Positions 49,291 through 57,516 of a stretch of DNA of 64,000 nucleotides are shown piece by piece. The notes beneath the pieces were generated by a model. It searched no databases. It was not told the DNA's origin and worked only from the letters and a program-made list of their open reading frames with translations. The stretch spans positions 1 to 64,000 of the forward strand of contig CAZWUJ010000014.1 in the NCBI GenBank assembly GCA_964636705.1, in the 5' to 3' direction. The first letter of the stretch is position 1. Every line of letters starts with the position of its first letter. Both the position numbers and the translations under genes were made by a program. This DNA is from VXRJ01 sp964636705. GTDB lineage: Bacteria > Acidobacteriota > Vicinamibacteria > Vicinamibacterales > UBA8438.

Positions 49291-50400
49291 TCAGGGCACG
49301 GGCGGCGGCGCCAAGCTCCAGGTGCTCTTCGGGGCGCGACGCTCGACCTGCCGCCGGACGTGCTCCAGGTAGCCGCGGACGGCATCACGCGAACGGCCTC
49401 TGATGATCGGCCGCAGGAAGAACCCCTTGAAGCCAGTCATACCGTCGTTGCGTGACCGCGTGATCGAAACGAGGGCCGAGCCGGACCGGCCGGACTGCGG
49501 TGGGCGATCGGTCACGAAGCGCAATTCGAGCGTCGTGTGGAAGTAGTGGCTCGCGTACAGCTGCTTGATGGCGATGGCATATGTCTCGCCGGTCAGCGCG
49601 CCGTTAGCCAGCGGGTAGATCGTGACGTGGTTCACCCGGATCGTCTGCTTGAGGCCGAAGTCGGCCACCGTCCAGTAGAAGAACTCGTCGGCCCCTGCGG
49701 GAAGACCCAGCGGGTAGTGCTCCAGGTACGTGAGCAAGGCAGGCACGGAATTGGGTAGTGGATCGCGGTTGGTGAGCAGGCCGCGGAACTGTTCGGCCAC
49801 CGGCATCGGCGTGTCGCTGTCGGCGTAGGATCCAAGGGCTCCGTTACCTTCCGCCCGGTACGCCAGGAGTAGATCGAGAATCATCTCCCGGGCGATCTGG
49901 TTGGCCTGTTCGGCGGCGGTTGGCGATCTCCAGTCGACCTCGTTCCGGAATCGCTTCATCGCGTCCGACGAGAGCTTCAGCTCGCAGTCGCCGGGGCGGC
50001 AGTGAGGCAACGACTCGAGGTCCACCTCCGGCAGCGTCAGCCCCTGCAGATCCTCGATCCGCGGGAGGTTGCTGAATCGGCCAATCTGCGGAATGCCCGG
50101 GCCGCTTTCAAATGCTTCGATGTCGCGGAAGCGGTCGACGAATTCGGCGGCAGGCACATCAAGGTAGACAACACCGATGTGGGCAAGCTCCTGACGGGCT
50201 CTGGTATCGAGGGTGCTGATCACCACCGCGCCATCGTCCAGCGCCCGCAGGTCGTCGTCCGAGAAATCCACCTGGTCGGCCACCAGGTGCTTCAGAGTCG
50301 ACTCCGACTGTGCGGCGAGCGAGATGAAGGCGCTGGCGACGATCAGGCAGGCAGCCCAGGCGAAAGGCGACCGAGCCGTCCACGAGAGCAGATGGCGCAT
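49291..50400 (-). CDS. Exported protein of unknown function upstream of BCCT gene
   Basis: A 369-residue protein I do not recognise. From ATG 50400 a signal peptide ('FAWAACLIVASAFISLAAQS') is followed by an alpha-beta mixture: 'LRALDDGAVVISTLDTRARQ', 'IGVVYLDVPAAEFVDRFRDI', 'SLPHCRPGDCELKLSSDAMK' (a Cys pair that could form a disulfide) and 'YASHYFHTTLELRFVTDRPP'. The layout (START-like opening, long helical centre, barrel-like end) suggests a periplasmic binding fold, but this is a guess. Gap to the transporter gene is 8 bp, so they are probably an operon. Confidence 0.6.
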   Translation of the reverse strand: MRHLLSWTARSPFAWAACLIVASAFISLAAQSESTLKHLVADQVDFSDDDLRALDDGAVVISTLDTRARQELAHIGVVYLDVPAAEFVDRFRDIEAFESGPGIPQIGRFSNLPRIEDLQGLTLPEVDLESLPHCRPGDCELKLSSDAMKRFRNEVDWRSPTAAEQANQIAREMILDLLLAYRAEGNGALGSYADSDTPMPVAEQFRGLLTNRDPLPNSVPALLTYLEHYPLGLPAGADEFFYWTVADFGLKQTIRVNHVTIYPLANGALTGETYAIAIKQLYASHYFHTTLELRFVTDRPPQSGRSGSALVSITRSRNDGMTGFKGFFLRPIIRGRSRDAVRGYLEHVRRQVERRAPKSTWSLAPPPVP

Positions 50401-50517
50401 CGCGCCAGGTTGGCTTGAAACGCCAGATGCGGAAGATGTCGGCAACGAGCCCATCGCAAAACCCAGGTCGACGCTATGGAGTCTATCGGCCTGTGATCCC
50501 CCACTCGACAGACGCCG

Positions 50518-51525
50518 TCATCGCTCAGAGTACTGCGTGATGTGCTCGACGAGCAGCGACGACATCACCTCCGGCGCGAGGTCGGGAATCCAGTGGTTCA
50601 CGCCTTCCAGAACCTCGAACCGGTACGGCCCCTCGACATACTCCTCAGTGAGCACGGCGCCGTCGATGCAGAGCGCCGTGTCCCCGTCGCTCCAGGTGAA
50701 CATCGTCGGCACGGTGATGCTGCCGGTGGCTGGGCCCTCCAGCCGGCGGTCAGCCACGTTCGCGCGGTACCAATTGAGGGCGGCGCCGAGTGCCGCTTTC
50801 GATCCGAGCACGCGCACGTAATCGTCGATCGCCTCATCGTCGATGCCGGCAAAAATGGCACGCAACCCCGCGCTGTCGTCGGCAAGAAAGGCGTCTTCCG
50901 AGTCCGGCTGCACAAACACGTCGAAGTACGCGGACGCCTCTACCTGGCACGACTCCGGATCGGTCAGTACCACGGCGAAGGCGTCGGGGTGGGGGACTGA
51001 GACGGGATTCGCGGTGATCACGCGATCCGGCGCAACCGCTGCAATGACCCAGGCGACGACGGCGCCCCAGTCGTGGCCGACGATGTGAAACCGGTCGGCG
51101 CCGATGGCGTCGGCGAGGCCGAGCATGTCCTCGACCAGAAGCGGCAGCGCGTAGTCCTCGATGTCCGCCGGGCGCGCGCCCGGCGAATAGCCGCGCTGGT
51201 TGGGCGCCACCACACGGAAGCCTGCGGCGGCGAGCGCGCGGATCTGGTGGCGCCACTCGTAGGACGTCTGCGGGAAGCCGTGGAGCAGGATCACGACCTC
51301 TCCGCCATCCGGACCGGCCATCCGGACGTCGAACGTGAAATCGCCGGCGCCGATCTGCGTCTGCGCGATGTCGCCAGCGGGCTCACCCATGTCCCCGGCC
51401 GCGCCGGAAGCCGCCGTACCGTCCGTCTGGATAGGCGGTTCCACATCATCCGCCGATCCGCACGACGCGGCCAGCGCGCTCAGGACGCATGCCGCCGCCG
51501 TTCTCACCACGCGTCGTCTGACCAT
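50518..51525 (-). CDS. Alpha/beta hydrolase lipoprotein (epoxide hydrolase-like)
   Basis: A 335-residue lipoprotein with lipobox 'VLSALAASCGSADDVEPP'. The hydrolase fold: oxyanion 'VVILLHGFPQTSYEWRHQIR', nucleophile elbow 'RFHIVGHDWGAVVAWVIAAV' with an Asp nucleophile as in epoxide hydrolases and haloalkane dehalogenases, acid region 'TMFTWSDGDTALCIDGAVL' and catalytic His 'RFEVLEGVNHWIPDLAPEVM'. The Asp nucleophile excludes a simple esterase. It is anchored on the periplasmic side. Start ATG 51525. Confidence 0.82.
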   Translation of the reverse strand: MVRRRVVRTAAACVLSALAASCGSADDVEPPIQTDGTAASGAAGDMGEPAGDIAQTQIGAGDFTFDVRMAGPDGGEVVILLHGFPQTSYEWRHQIRALAAAGFRVVAPNQRGYSPGARPADIEDYALPLLVEDMLGLADAIGADRFHIVGHDWGAVVAWVIAAVAPDRVITANPVSVPHPDAFAVVLTDPESCQVEASAYFDVFVQPDSEDAFLADDSAGLRAIFAGIDDEAIDDYVRVLGSKAALGAALNWYRANVADRRLEGPATGSITVPTMFTWSDGDTALCIDGAVLTEEYVEGPYRFEVLEGVNHWIPDLAPEVMSSLLVEHITQYSER

Positions 51526-51702
51526 CTGTTTCCTCCCGCTACCGGCCCTTCAGGAGCCGGGAGTCCAATTGCATCACCTCAGGGACTACACTGCAACCGC
51601 TGATGAACGAGACGCCCGTCCCGGGACGCCGAGTAGCGTAAGATCAAGCGATCACAGGAAAGACTAGCCACCCGCAGGGTGGGTTCCCGCAAGGAGGCCG
51701 GC

Positions 51703-52566
51703 ATGTGTGATGTGAGAACCGATACCGACACCACCAAGTACCTGCGCGCGAAGGGGCTTACGCGACGGGAGTTCGGGGCCGTATCGGCCGGCGCCGGCCT
51801 CGCGTTCCTGCTGCCCCGGCCCGCCAACGCCCAGGACGTCACCGAGTCCGAGATCGACGTCACGACTCCCGACGGCACGTGCGACAGCTACTTCGTGCAC
51901 CCGTCCAGCGGAGCCCATCCCGGCGTCCTGATCTGGCCCGACGCCTTCGGCCTGCGGCCCGCGATGCGGCAGATGGCCAAGCGGCTCGCGGAATCGAGCT
52001 ACTCGGTCCTGGTGGTCAACCAGTACTACCGGACGCAACGGGCGCCCATCGTCGATTCCACGGACTTCGGCGCCGTGCGGGAAACGCTCATGCCGCTTAT
52101 GGGAACCCTGAACGCGGATACTCATGTGCGGGATGCGAGGGCGTTCGTGGACTTCCTCGACAGCCAGTCGTCGGTAGACAGCAACCGGAAGATGGGGACG
52201 ATGGGCTACTGCATGGGCGGTCCCATCACCATGCGCACGGCAGCCGCGTTGCCTGGCCGCATCGGCGCCGGCGCTTCATTCCACGGTGGCGGCCTCGTGA
52301 CCGACCAGCCGAACAGCCCGCACCTGCTCGTGCCGGAGATGACGGCCCACTACCTGTTCGCGATCGCCGAGAACGACGACGAGAACCAGCCCGAGGCCAA
52401 GGACGTTCTGCGTGACGCCTTCGAGTCGGCGGGCCTGCCGGCAGAAATCGAAGTGTACGAGGACGCGCTTCACGGGTGGTGCCCGCCCGATACGCAGGTC
52501 TACCACGAGGCTCAGGCGGAACGGGCGTGGAGCCGTTTGCTCGCCCTGTTCGAACGCGCCCTCTGA
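51703..52566 (+). CDS. Tat-exported dienelactone hydrolase family protein
   Basis: A 287-residue hydrolase. The Tat signal 'LTRREFGAVSAGAGLAFLLP' near residue 20 is followed by the fold: 'AHPGVLIWPDAFGLRPAMRQ', nucleophile 'KMGTMGYCMGGPITMRTAAA' (Cys), acid 'YLFAIAENDDENQPEAKDVL' and catalytic His 'YEDALHGWCPPDTQVYHEAQ'. Cys nucleophile and sequence order match dienelactone hydrolases, which open lactone rings in aromatic breakdown, though many family members act on other esters. Start ATG 51703, GTG 51679 possible. It converges with the PadR operon. Confidence 0.85.
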   Translation: MCDVRTDTDTTKYLRAKGLTRREFGAVSAGAGLAFLLPRPANAQDVTESEIDVTTPDGTCDSYFVHPSSGAHPGVLIWPDAFGLRPAMRQMAKRLAESSYSVLVVNQYYRTQRAPIVDSTDFGAVRETLMPLMGTLNADTHVRDARAFVDFLDSQSSVDSNRKMGTMGYCMGGPITMRTAAALPGRIGAGASFHGGGLVTDQPNSPHLLVPEMTAHYLFAIAENDDENQPEAKDVLRDAFESAGLPAEIEVYEDALHGWCPPDTQVYHEAQAERAWSRLLALFERAL

Positions 52567-52619
52567 TAGCCCCGAAGCTCGGACGCCGGCCACGATCGGC
52601 CGCCGATCCGGTTGTATCC

Positions 52620-52782
52620 GGCGCCTGAGCCCTAAGCCACGGCTGGCGCGGCCGGCCCGTACGTGCAACCGGCCTCCCTTGCGCGCGAAGATCGGGACCC
52701 AGAATGCGGCGAGGCCCACGAATCCGGTTGCGCTGTGCGCTACGACGAGGACGTCCAGCAGCAAGACCGCGATGGCGGTCAT
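52620..52782 (-). pseudogene. Truncated membrane-protein gene after padR
   Basis: From ATG 52782, overlapping the padR stop (ATGA), the frame gives 'MTAIAVLLLDVLVVAHSATG' and 'FVGLAAFWVPIFARKGGRLH', the first membrane helix and loop of a polytopic membrane protein often paired with PadR regulators. After about 45-55 residues the sequence becomes arginine-rich and runs antisense through the hydrolase gene. The rest is missing, so the regulated gene of this operon is broken. Confidence 0.65.
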
Positions 52783-53396
52783 GACGGATCCTTTCGATGT
52801 AAGGAGGTTGCGGCCCGGGTTGCAATCTTCGCGCCGCGCGTGGCGGCAAGACGCCGGTCGATGGCGGCGAGCGTTTCGTCGCACCAGGCCACCTTCGAAC
52901 CGATGGAGTGAATACCCATCCGGAGCGCCGCGAAGCGGTGGAAGCCGCCGTCGCTATAGCGCTCCGGGGCATCGCCGTACGTCGTGGTCACTTCCCGCTC
53001 GACCGTCTGGAGTTCCGCCAGCCAGCGGGACAGACGGTCGCGGAGAGCCGCCATGAACGCGCGGGTCTCGTGGATGTCTCCGATCGCATCCATGAAATAG
53101 AGCTGGGCGAGGTACGCGAAACGCTCCGTGCCGACCGTGGGGTCAGTGTGCAACCAGCGCAGCAGTTCCTCCCGCCCGCCATCCGTCAGCGAATAGACCT
53201 TGCGGTTCGGTCCCTTCGGGGACGCCTCGACCCGGCTTTGGAGCAGGCCGCGTTGTTCGAGTCGATTCAGCGTGGGATAGATCTGGCTCAACTCGGCGGA
53301 CCAGAAATGCCGGGCATGCTGACGGAACGTGTTCTTGAGGTCGTACCCGCTGGCTGGGTCGCGAAGGAGGCCGAGGAGAATGTGGTCGAGACTCAT
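52779..53396 (-). CDS. PadR-family transcriptional regulator
   Basis: A 205-residue repressor. The N-terminal winged helix: 'LDHILLGLLRDPASGYDLKN', 'ELSQIYPTLNRLEQRGLLQS', 'KVYSLTDGGREELLRWL'. The C-terminal Vir-type dimerisation helix is residues about 110-170 ('LRDRLSRWLAELQTVEREVT'). Start ATG 53396. Two inverted repeats directly before the gene overlap a sigma-70 promoter, so the protein probably represses itself and the downstream membrane gene until a small molecule releases it. Confidence 0.88.
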   Translation of the reverse strand: MSLDHILLGLLRDPASGYDLKNTFRQHARHFWSAELSQIYPTLNRLEQRGLLQSRVEASPKGPNRKVYSLTDGGREELLRWLHTDPTVGTERFAYLAQLYFMDAIGDIHETRAFMAALRDRLSRWLAELQTVEREVTTTYGDAPERYSDGGFHRFAALRMGIHSIGSKVAWCDETLAAIDRRLAATRGAKIATRAATSLHRKDPS

Positions 53397-53400
53397 GTTG

Positions 53401-53451
53401 CTATATCAATGTCGATATAGCAGCTATACAAATATAGATATAGCCTGTCAA
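53401..53451 (-). promoter_or_regulatory. padR promoter and palindromic operators
   Basis: Reading the minus strand, TTGACA (53446-53451) and TATAGC (53423-53428) are separated by 17 bp, a good sigma-70 promoter for padR. CTATATC (53401-53407) and GATATAG (53414-53420) form a perfect inverted repeat with a 6-base spacer; a second, GCTATA/TATAGC (53423-53428 and 53439-53444), covers the -10 and spacer. Both fit PadR binding and autorepression. Confidence 0.78.
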
Positions 53452-53524
53452 GCCCTCCACGCATTCCGTGCAGAGGGCCGTGGACCGGGCTGGCTCTCCG
53501 ACGCCAGCTCTCCCGCAGGGGGAT

Positions 53525-55033
53525 TCAAGGATCGACGTGAACTTCGGCGAGCGCGATGCCTCGCTCGCCGGCGACGGCATACAGGAAGTAGATGCGGCCG
53601 TCCTCCTCGAAGATCGCCGGGTCGCGCAACTGGTTCACCGGTTCGTTGATGGCCCCGCCGCGCGATGGCTCCACCGGCAGAAGCGCACCCTCCCACGGTC
53701 GCTCCGGGCGGAGCGCCTCCACCCGTTCGCTCGCCTTCCAATCATTCCAGTCACCCGCCAGATCGATGCTGGCCACCCAGACGCGCTCCGGTGCATCGCC
53801 GCGCTCGGTCCAGAAGACGAACAGCCGGTCGCCGCGCTTCAGCAGGGCCGAGTGGCGCATGTTCGGGTTGAAGAGATTCGGTCCTTCGTCGAACCCGGTC
53901 AGGCCGTCGCTCGAGCGGTACATCACGCCAGGCATGGCCAGCGCATAGACGTAGCCATGGTGGCGGAAGGCGCGGAAGTAGGGCCGGCCGAGAATCTCGG
54001 GACGTCCCTCGAAATGCAGACCGTCCTTCGAGATCGCAGCCCGCGTCACTTGCGGGCCGCGCTCTCGCCCGTGGAAGTACATGACGATTTCCTGCCGCTC
54101 GCGGTCCACGTGCACGTCCGGCGAGGCAATGTGCGCATATGCGGTGCTCGGGTTGGGCGAGTCGACGCCGCACGGCGGGCAGGTCGTCGGAAAGTGGGAC
54201 TGATCGAGCCGGAGCGTGCCCGGCTCGTACATCGTCCAAGGCCCGGTCAAATCGTCCGCGTAGGTCAGCCGTATGTAGCTGCCCCGGTGATCGGCGAAGT
54301 ACAGGTAGTACCGCCCGAGGGGGTTTTCGATCCAGTCCGGCACCCGAATGAGCGACGGGCCGGCGATGTTGCTGCCCATCCGCCCGTCCATGCCGGGGGT
54401 GATGATGGGGCCGTCGAGCAGGCGCTCGATGCGGATCGACTCCGCCGCGGCCGCCCGCGACCCGCCGGTGATGTCGGGGCGCGGATCGGGTACGAATCCG
54501 TCGCGGTTCGGCATCTCGATGCGCGGTAGCGTGTCTGCGTCGATTCGATCGTTCTCCCCGATGAGCTCGTTGAGGAACAGTACGTAGGCAACCGCACCGT
54601 AGACCTCGTCGGTGGTAAGCGACCCGGCCTGGTTGAACGGCATGGCGCGGTACACGTAGTCCCAGAGGGTAGTGGCCGCTGGCCAGTAGCTGCCCACGGT
54701 CTTTCGCGCCTGGTCGGTCGCCAGCAGGCCCTGTCCGCCGACCAGGACATCGTCCGGACCCTCGGTGCCGGTCGGGCCGTGACACGAGGCACAGCGACGG
54801 TCGTAGACCGCCCGCCCCTCGGCAGGAGTGGCGCCGCCGGGCGGCAACTCGGCCCCCGCGGATCCTACTATCGCCCCCCAGCCGTCAATCTCGTCCGGTG
54901 TCGCGGGACGTCCGAGTCCCAGCGTCTGTCCCCCGGCCGCACCAGCGCACAGCACCGTGCAAACGAGGACCAGGATTGCCCCGGGAATCCGTCTCCGTTC
55001 GGTCGAGCCCGGCAGCCCAGGCACGCTACACAT
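53525..55033 (-). CDS. SoxD-like cytochrome c fused to a GH43-type beta-propeller
   Basis: A 502-residue exported fusion. After a signal peptide ('AILVLVCTVLCAGAAGGQTL'), residues about 40-190 are a SoxD-type cytochrome c: 'GLGRPATPDEIDGWGAIVGS', heme site 'YDRRCASCHGPTGTEGPDDV', 'ATDQARKTVGSYWPAATTLW', 'DYVYRAMPFNQAGSLTTDEV' and 'PNRDGFVPDPRPD'. Residues about 195-502 are a five-bladed propeller of the glycoside-hydrolase-43 clan: 'PSLIRVPDWIENPLGRYYLY', 'YADDLTGPWTMYEPGTLRLD', 'AHIASPDVHVDRERQEIVMY', 'DGRIYFLYAVAGERGIALAE'. It overlaps the soxC stop by 8 bp, so both are co-translated. SoxD should accept electrons from SoxC; the role of the propeller is unknown. Confidence 0.82.
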   Translation of the reverse strand: MCSVPGLPGSTERRRIPGAILVLVCTVLCAGAAGGQTLGLGRPATPDEIDGWGAIVGSAGAELPPGGATPAEGRAVYDRRCASCHGPTGTEGPDDVLVGGQGLLATDQARKTVGSYWPAATTLWDYVYRAMPFNQAGSLTTDEVYGAVAYVLFLNELIGENDRIDADTLPRIEMPNRDGFVPDPRPDITGGSRAAAAESIRIERLLDGPIITPGMDGRMGSNIAGPSLIRVPDWIENPLGRYYLYFADHRGSYIRLTYADDLTGPWTMYEPGTLRLDQSHFPTTCPPCGVDSPNPSTAYAHIASPDVHVDRERQEIVMYFHGRERGPQVTRAAISKDGLHFEGRPEILGRPYFRAFRHHGYVYALAMPGVMYRSSDGLTGFDEGPNLFNPNMRHSALLKRGDRLFVFWTERGDAPERVWVASIDLAGDWNDWKASERVEALRPERPWEGALLPVEPSRGGAINEPVNQLRDPAIFEEDGRIYFLYAVAGERGIALAEVHVDP

Positions 55034-56261
55034 CGACGTTTTCCACCGTGCCGTCGAGGGCGATGCGCCAGCCCTGGATGGCGTTGTTGTGGTAGCTCGA
55101 CCGGGTTCCCCGCACCGCGATCAACGCGTCGCGGGTCGGCTGGACGTCGCCCGTCTCGTCGATGCAGCGCGAGGCGAGTGTCGTTTCCGAGCCATCCCAC
55201 CGCCAGTCGAACCGGAATCGCGTGTGGGCCAGCGGCAGCACCGGATCCTGCACCCGCGCCTCCTCCCAGGATCGGCCGCCGTCGGTCGACACTTCGACCC
55301 GGGCGACGCGGCCGCGACCCGACCAGGCCAGTCCGCTGATCTGATGGAAACCGGGACCGGTCAAGCGCTGGCCGCCGGACGGCCGGGTGATCACCGACTT
55401 GGCGTCCATGACGAAGGTGTACTGGCGAGCCTTGCCGTTGGGCATCAGGTCGGTGTACTTGGAAGTCTCCTCCCGGGTGAGATACGACTGATCGACGGCC
55501 CGCAGGCGGCGCAGCCACTTGATCGAGATGTTGCCCTCCCAGCCGGGGATCAAGAGCCGCAACGGATAGCCCTGGGCCGGCCGTAGCGCCTCGCCGTTCT
55601 GGCCATAGGCGACCAGCGTGTCGTCCAGCGCCTTGCCGAGCGGCACGCTCCGGGTCATCCGGCAGGCATCGGCCCCCTCGGCCACCAACCACGCGGCGTC
55701 GTCCAGCACTCCCGCCTCGCGAAGCAGCACGGACACCGGCACGCCGGTCCACTCGCTGCAACTCGTCATTCCGAACGCCCCCTGGGCGTCAGTGTCCGGC
55801 CGGGCCGGCGACCACTTGACGCGGCCGTTCCCGGAGCACTCCACAAAGTAGACCCGGGTCACTGCCGGCATCCGCCGGAGGTCATCCATGGAGAAGACCA
55901 GTGGCCGCTCGACCAGTCCGTCGACCAGCAACTGGTGCTCGGCTGGATCGATGTCCGGAATGCCTGCGTGATGCCGCTCGAAGTGCAGCGCCGACGGAGT
56001 GATGGTGCCGTTGAGGTCCTGGAGTGGCGTCAAGCTACCCGCCGCTTGGTCGTAGCGCGTCCCACGCACGCGGCGCAGCGCGCTCTCGAATCCGGAGCGC
56101 TCCCCGTAACTGCCCACGCCAGCCCCCAGCCTGCGGCCGGGCGGGCCCTGCCCCGCCACCGATGCGCGCGCGAACACGGCTGCGGCCGAGCTCAAAGTCG
56201 CCGCCTTCAGGAATCCGCGTCGCCCTGGCGCAACTTCGGTTTGCGTCCTGTCGCCTGCCAT
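55026..56261 (-). CDS. soxC: SoxC-type sulfite dehydrogenase (molybdopterin)
   Basis: A 411-residue Tat-exported molybdoenzyme. The signal carries 'GRRGFLKAATLSSAAAVFAR'. The sulfite-oxidase-like domain has the Mo-ligand Cys in 'VTRVYFVECSGNGRVKWSPA' near residue 140, 'GMTSCSEWTGVPVSVLLREA', 'GYPLRLLIPGWEGNISIKWL', and the C-terminal Mo-co dimerisation domain ('RVARVEVSTDGGRSWEEARV', 'HNNAIQGWRIALDGTVENVD'). ATG 56261 follows GGGGGAAA. It is the second gene of an operon: alpha/beta hydrolase (51-bp gap), soxC, soxD-like fusion (overlap). It probably oxidises sulfite or a Sox-bound sulfur with the downstream cytochrome as acceptor, but no soxXYZAB is nearby. Confidence 0.85.
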   Translation of the reverse strand: MAGDRTQTEVAPGRRGFLKAATLSSAAAVFARASVAGQGPPGRRLGAGVGSYGERSGFESALRRVRGTRYDQAAGSLTPLQDLNGTITPSALHFERHHAGIPDIDPAEHQLLVDGLVERPLVFSMDDLRRMPAVTRVYFVECSGNGRVKWSPARPDTDAQGAFGMTSCSEWTGVPVSVLLREAGVLDDAAWLVAEGADACRMTRSVPLGKALDDTLVAYGQNGEALRPAQGYPLRLLIPGWEGNISIKWLRRLRAVDQSYLTREETSKYTDLMPNGKARQYTFVMDAKSVITRPSGGQRLTGPGFHQISGLAWSGRGRVARVEVSTDGGRSWEEARVQDPVLPLAHTRFRFDWRWDGSETTLASRCIDETGDVQPTRDALIAVRGTRSSYHNNAIQGWRIALDGTVENVDV

Positions 56262-56312
56262 CGAGCTTTCCCCCAAACCGAGCGAGTATCAACGTCCGCG
56301 AGTGACGAGTCG

Positions 56313-57356
56313 CTAGCGATCCCCCTCCCCCGTCGGCGCGACCGGGTCGGTGCCGAAGAACCGGATCAGCTCGGCGTTGACGATCTCCGGCACCTCCTCG
56401 TGCGGGTTGTGGCCGACGTTCGGAATGAGAAAGACCTCTCCGTTCGGAAGGATCTCGGCGGCGCGGCGCGCGTTCGCGGGGAAGTCGGGTCCGTCGATCT
56501 CGCCGCCCAGGATCAGCGTCCGCGTCTTGATGTGGGGCCAGTCGTTGACCACCGTGTCCATCGACCTCAGGTTGCCGCCGAGCCGGCGCACGTACGCGAG
56601 CCGGGGCCAGTCCCCGCTCAGTCGCTGGCCGTGACGGATCCGGAGGTGATCGAGGAACTCCGGCTTCCATTCCACGTAGCGTCGCGTGTCGGTGCGGACA
56701 TCCGCCTCGTAGGCGGCCTGCATGTCGGGATTGGCGTCGATCTCGCCGTCGAACGGATTGAACCCACGCCCCGCGCGGCGGTCGGTCAGGCCGATCTGGT
56801 TGATGGTGACCAGGTGCGTCGTCCGCTCCGGATAGAGGAACGCGAACCGGGTGGCCATCTGCCCGCCGATCGAATGCCCGACGATGGCGGCTTCGGCGAT
56901 GCCGAGATGATCCATCAGGCGGGCCGTGTTGGAAGCGTGCAGGCTCATGCTGTAGGGCAGGATCGGTTTGGACGACTTCCCCCAGCCGAGCCGGTCCTTG
57001 ACGACGACGCGGTAGCCTGCCTCGGTCAGCGCCGCGATCTGGCTCTCCCAGTACCAGCCGTAGTAGCTGCCCCCATGGTGGAAAACGACGGCGCGGCCGT
57101 TGCCTGGACCGGTCGGGGCCACGTCCATGTACCCAATCCGCACATCCTGGCCGTAGACCTGGAAGTTCATGAACTCGACGGGATGCGGGTACTCGTACCC
57201 CTCCAGATTGATCGAAATCGGTCCCCAGTCAGCGGGAGGCTCCGGCGGCGGCTGATGGGACTGCGCCGATACCGCGTCCGGCAGGACGAGGACCAGCGCG
57301 GCGAGCGACAACAAGAGCGTGACGAGCGTGAATGACCTGGGGCGTTCGTTGAGCAT
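56313..57356 (-). CDS. Exported alpha/beta hydrolase upstream of soxC
   Basis: A 347-residue secreted hydrolase with signal peptide 'LVTLLLSLAALVLVLPDAVS'. The fold: 'GRAVVFHHGGSYYGWYWESQ', nucleophile 'EAAIVGHSIGGQMATRFAFL' (Ser), 'TRTLILGGEIDGPDFPANAR' (acid region) and the His in 'EVFLIPNVGHNPHEEVPEIV'. The Ser-Asp-His layout fits an esterase or lipase-like enzyme. Start ATG 57356 follows AGGAGAGG. It is probably co-transcribed with soxC. Substrate unknown. Confidence 0.82.
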   Translation of the reverse strand: MLNERPRSFTLVTLLLSLAALVLVLPDAVSAQSHQPPPEPPADWGPISINLEGYEYPHPVEFMNFQVYGQDVRIGYMDVAPTGPGNGRAVVFHHGGSYYGWYWESQIAALTEAGYRVVVKDRLGWGKSSKPILPYSMSLHASNTARLMDHLGIAEAAIVGHSIGGQMATRFAFLYPERTTHLVTINQIGLTDRRAGRGFNPFDGEIDANPDMQAAYEADVRTDTRRYVEWKPEFLDHLRIRHGQRLSGDWPRLAYVRRLGGNLRSMDTVVNDWPHIKTRTLILGGEIDGPDFPANARRAAEILPNGEVFLIPNVGHNPHEEVPEIVNAELIRFFGTDPVAPTGEGDR

Positions 57357-57516
57357 GGATCCTCTCCTATGGCTGCATGTCTGTGCCGATCCTACCCGCA
57401 TCGGGGCCCTTGCGGGAGCCGGGAACGGGCGGCGGCCAGCGCTTGCGAACACCCGGAACTTGAGCGATCATGAGGGCGTTCCGAATAACCACGTCAACCT
57501 CCCGGGGAGGACTGAT

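Noticed and set aside
56313..57356. Haloalkane dehalogenase
   Set aside because: The nucleophile is Ser ('GHSIGG'), not Asp.
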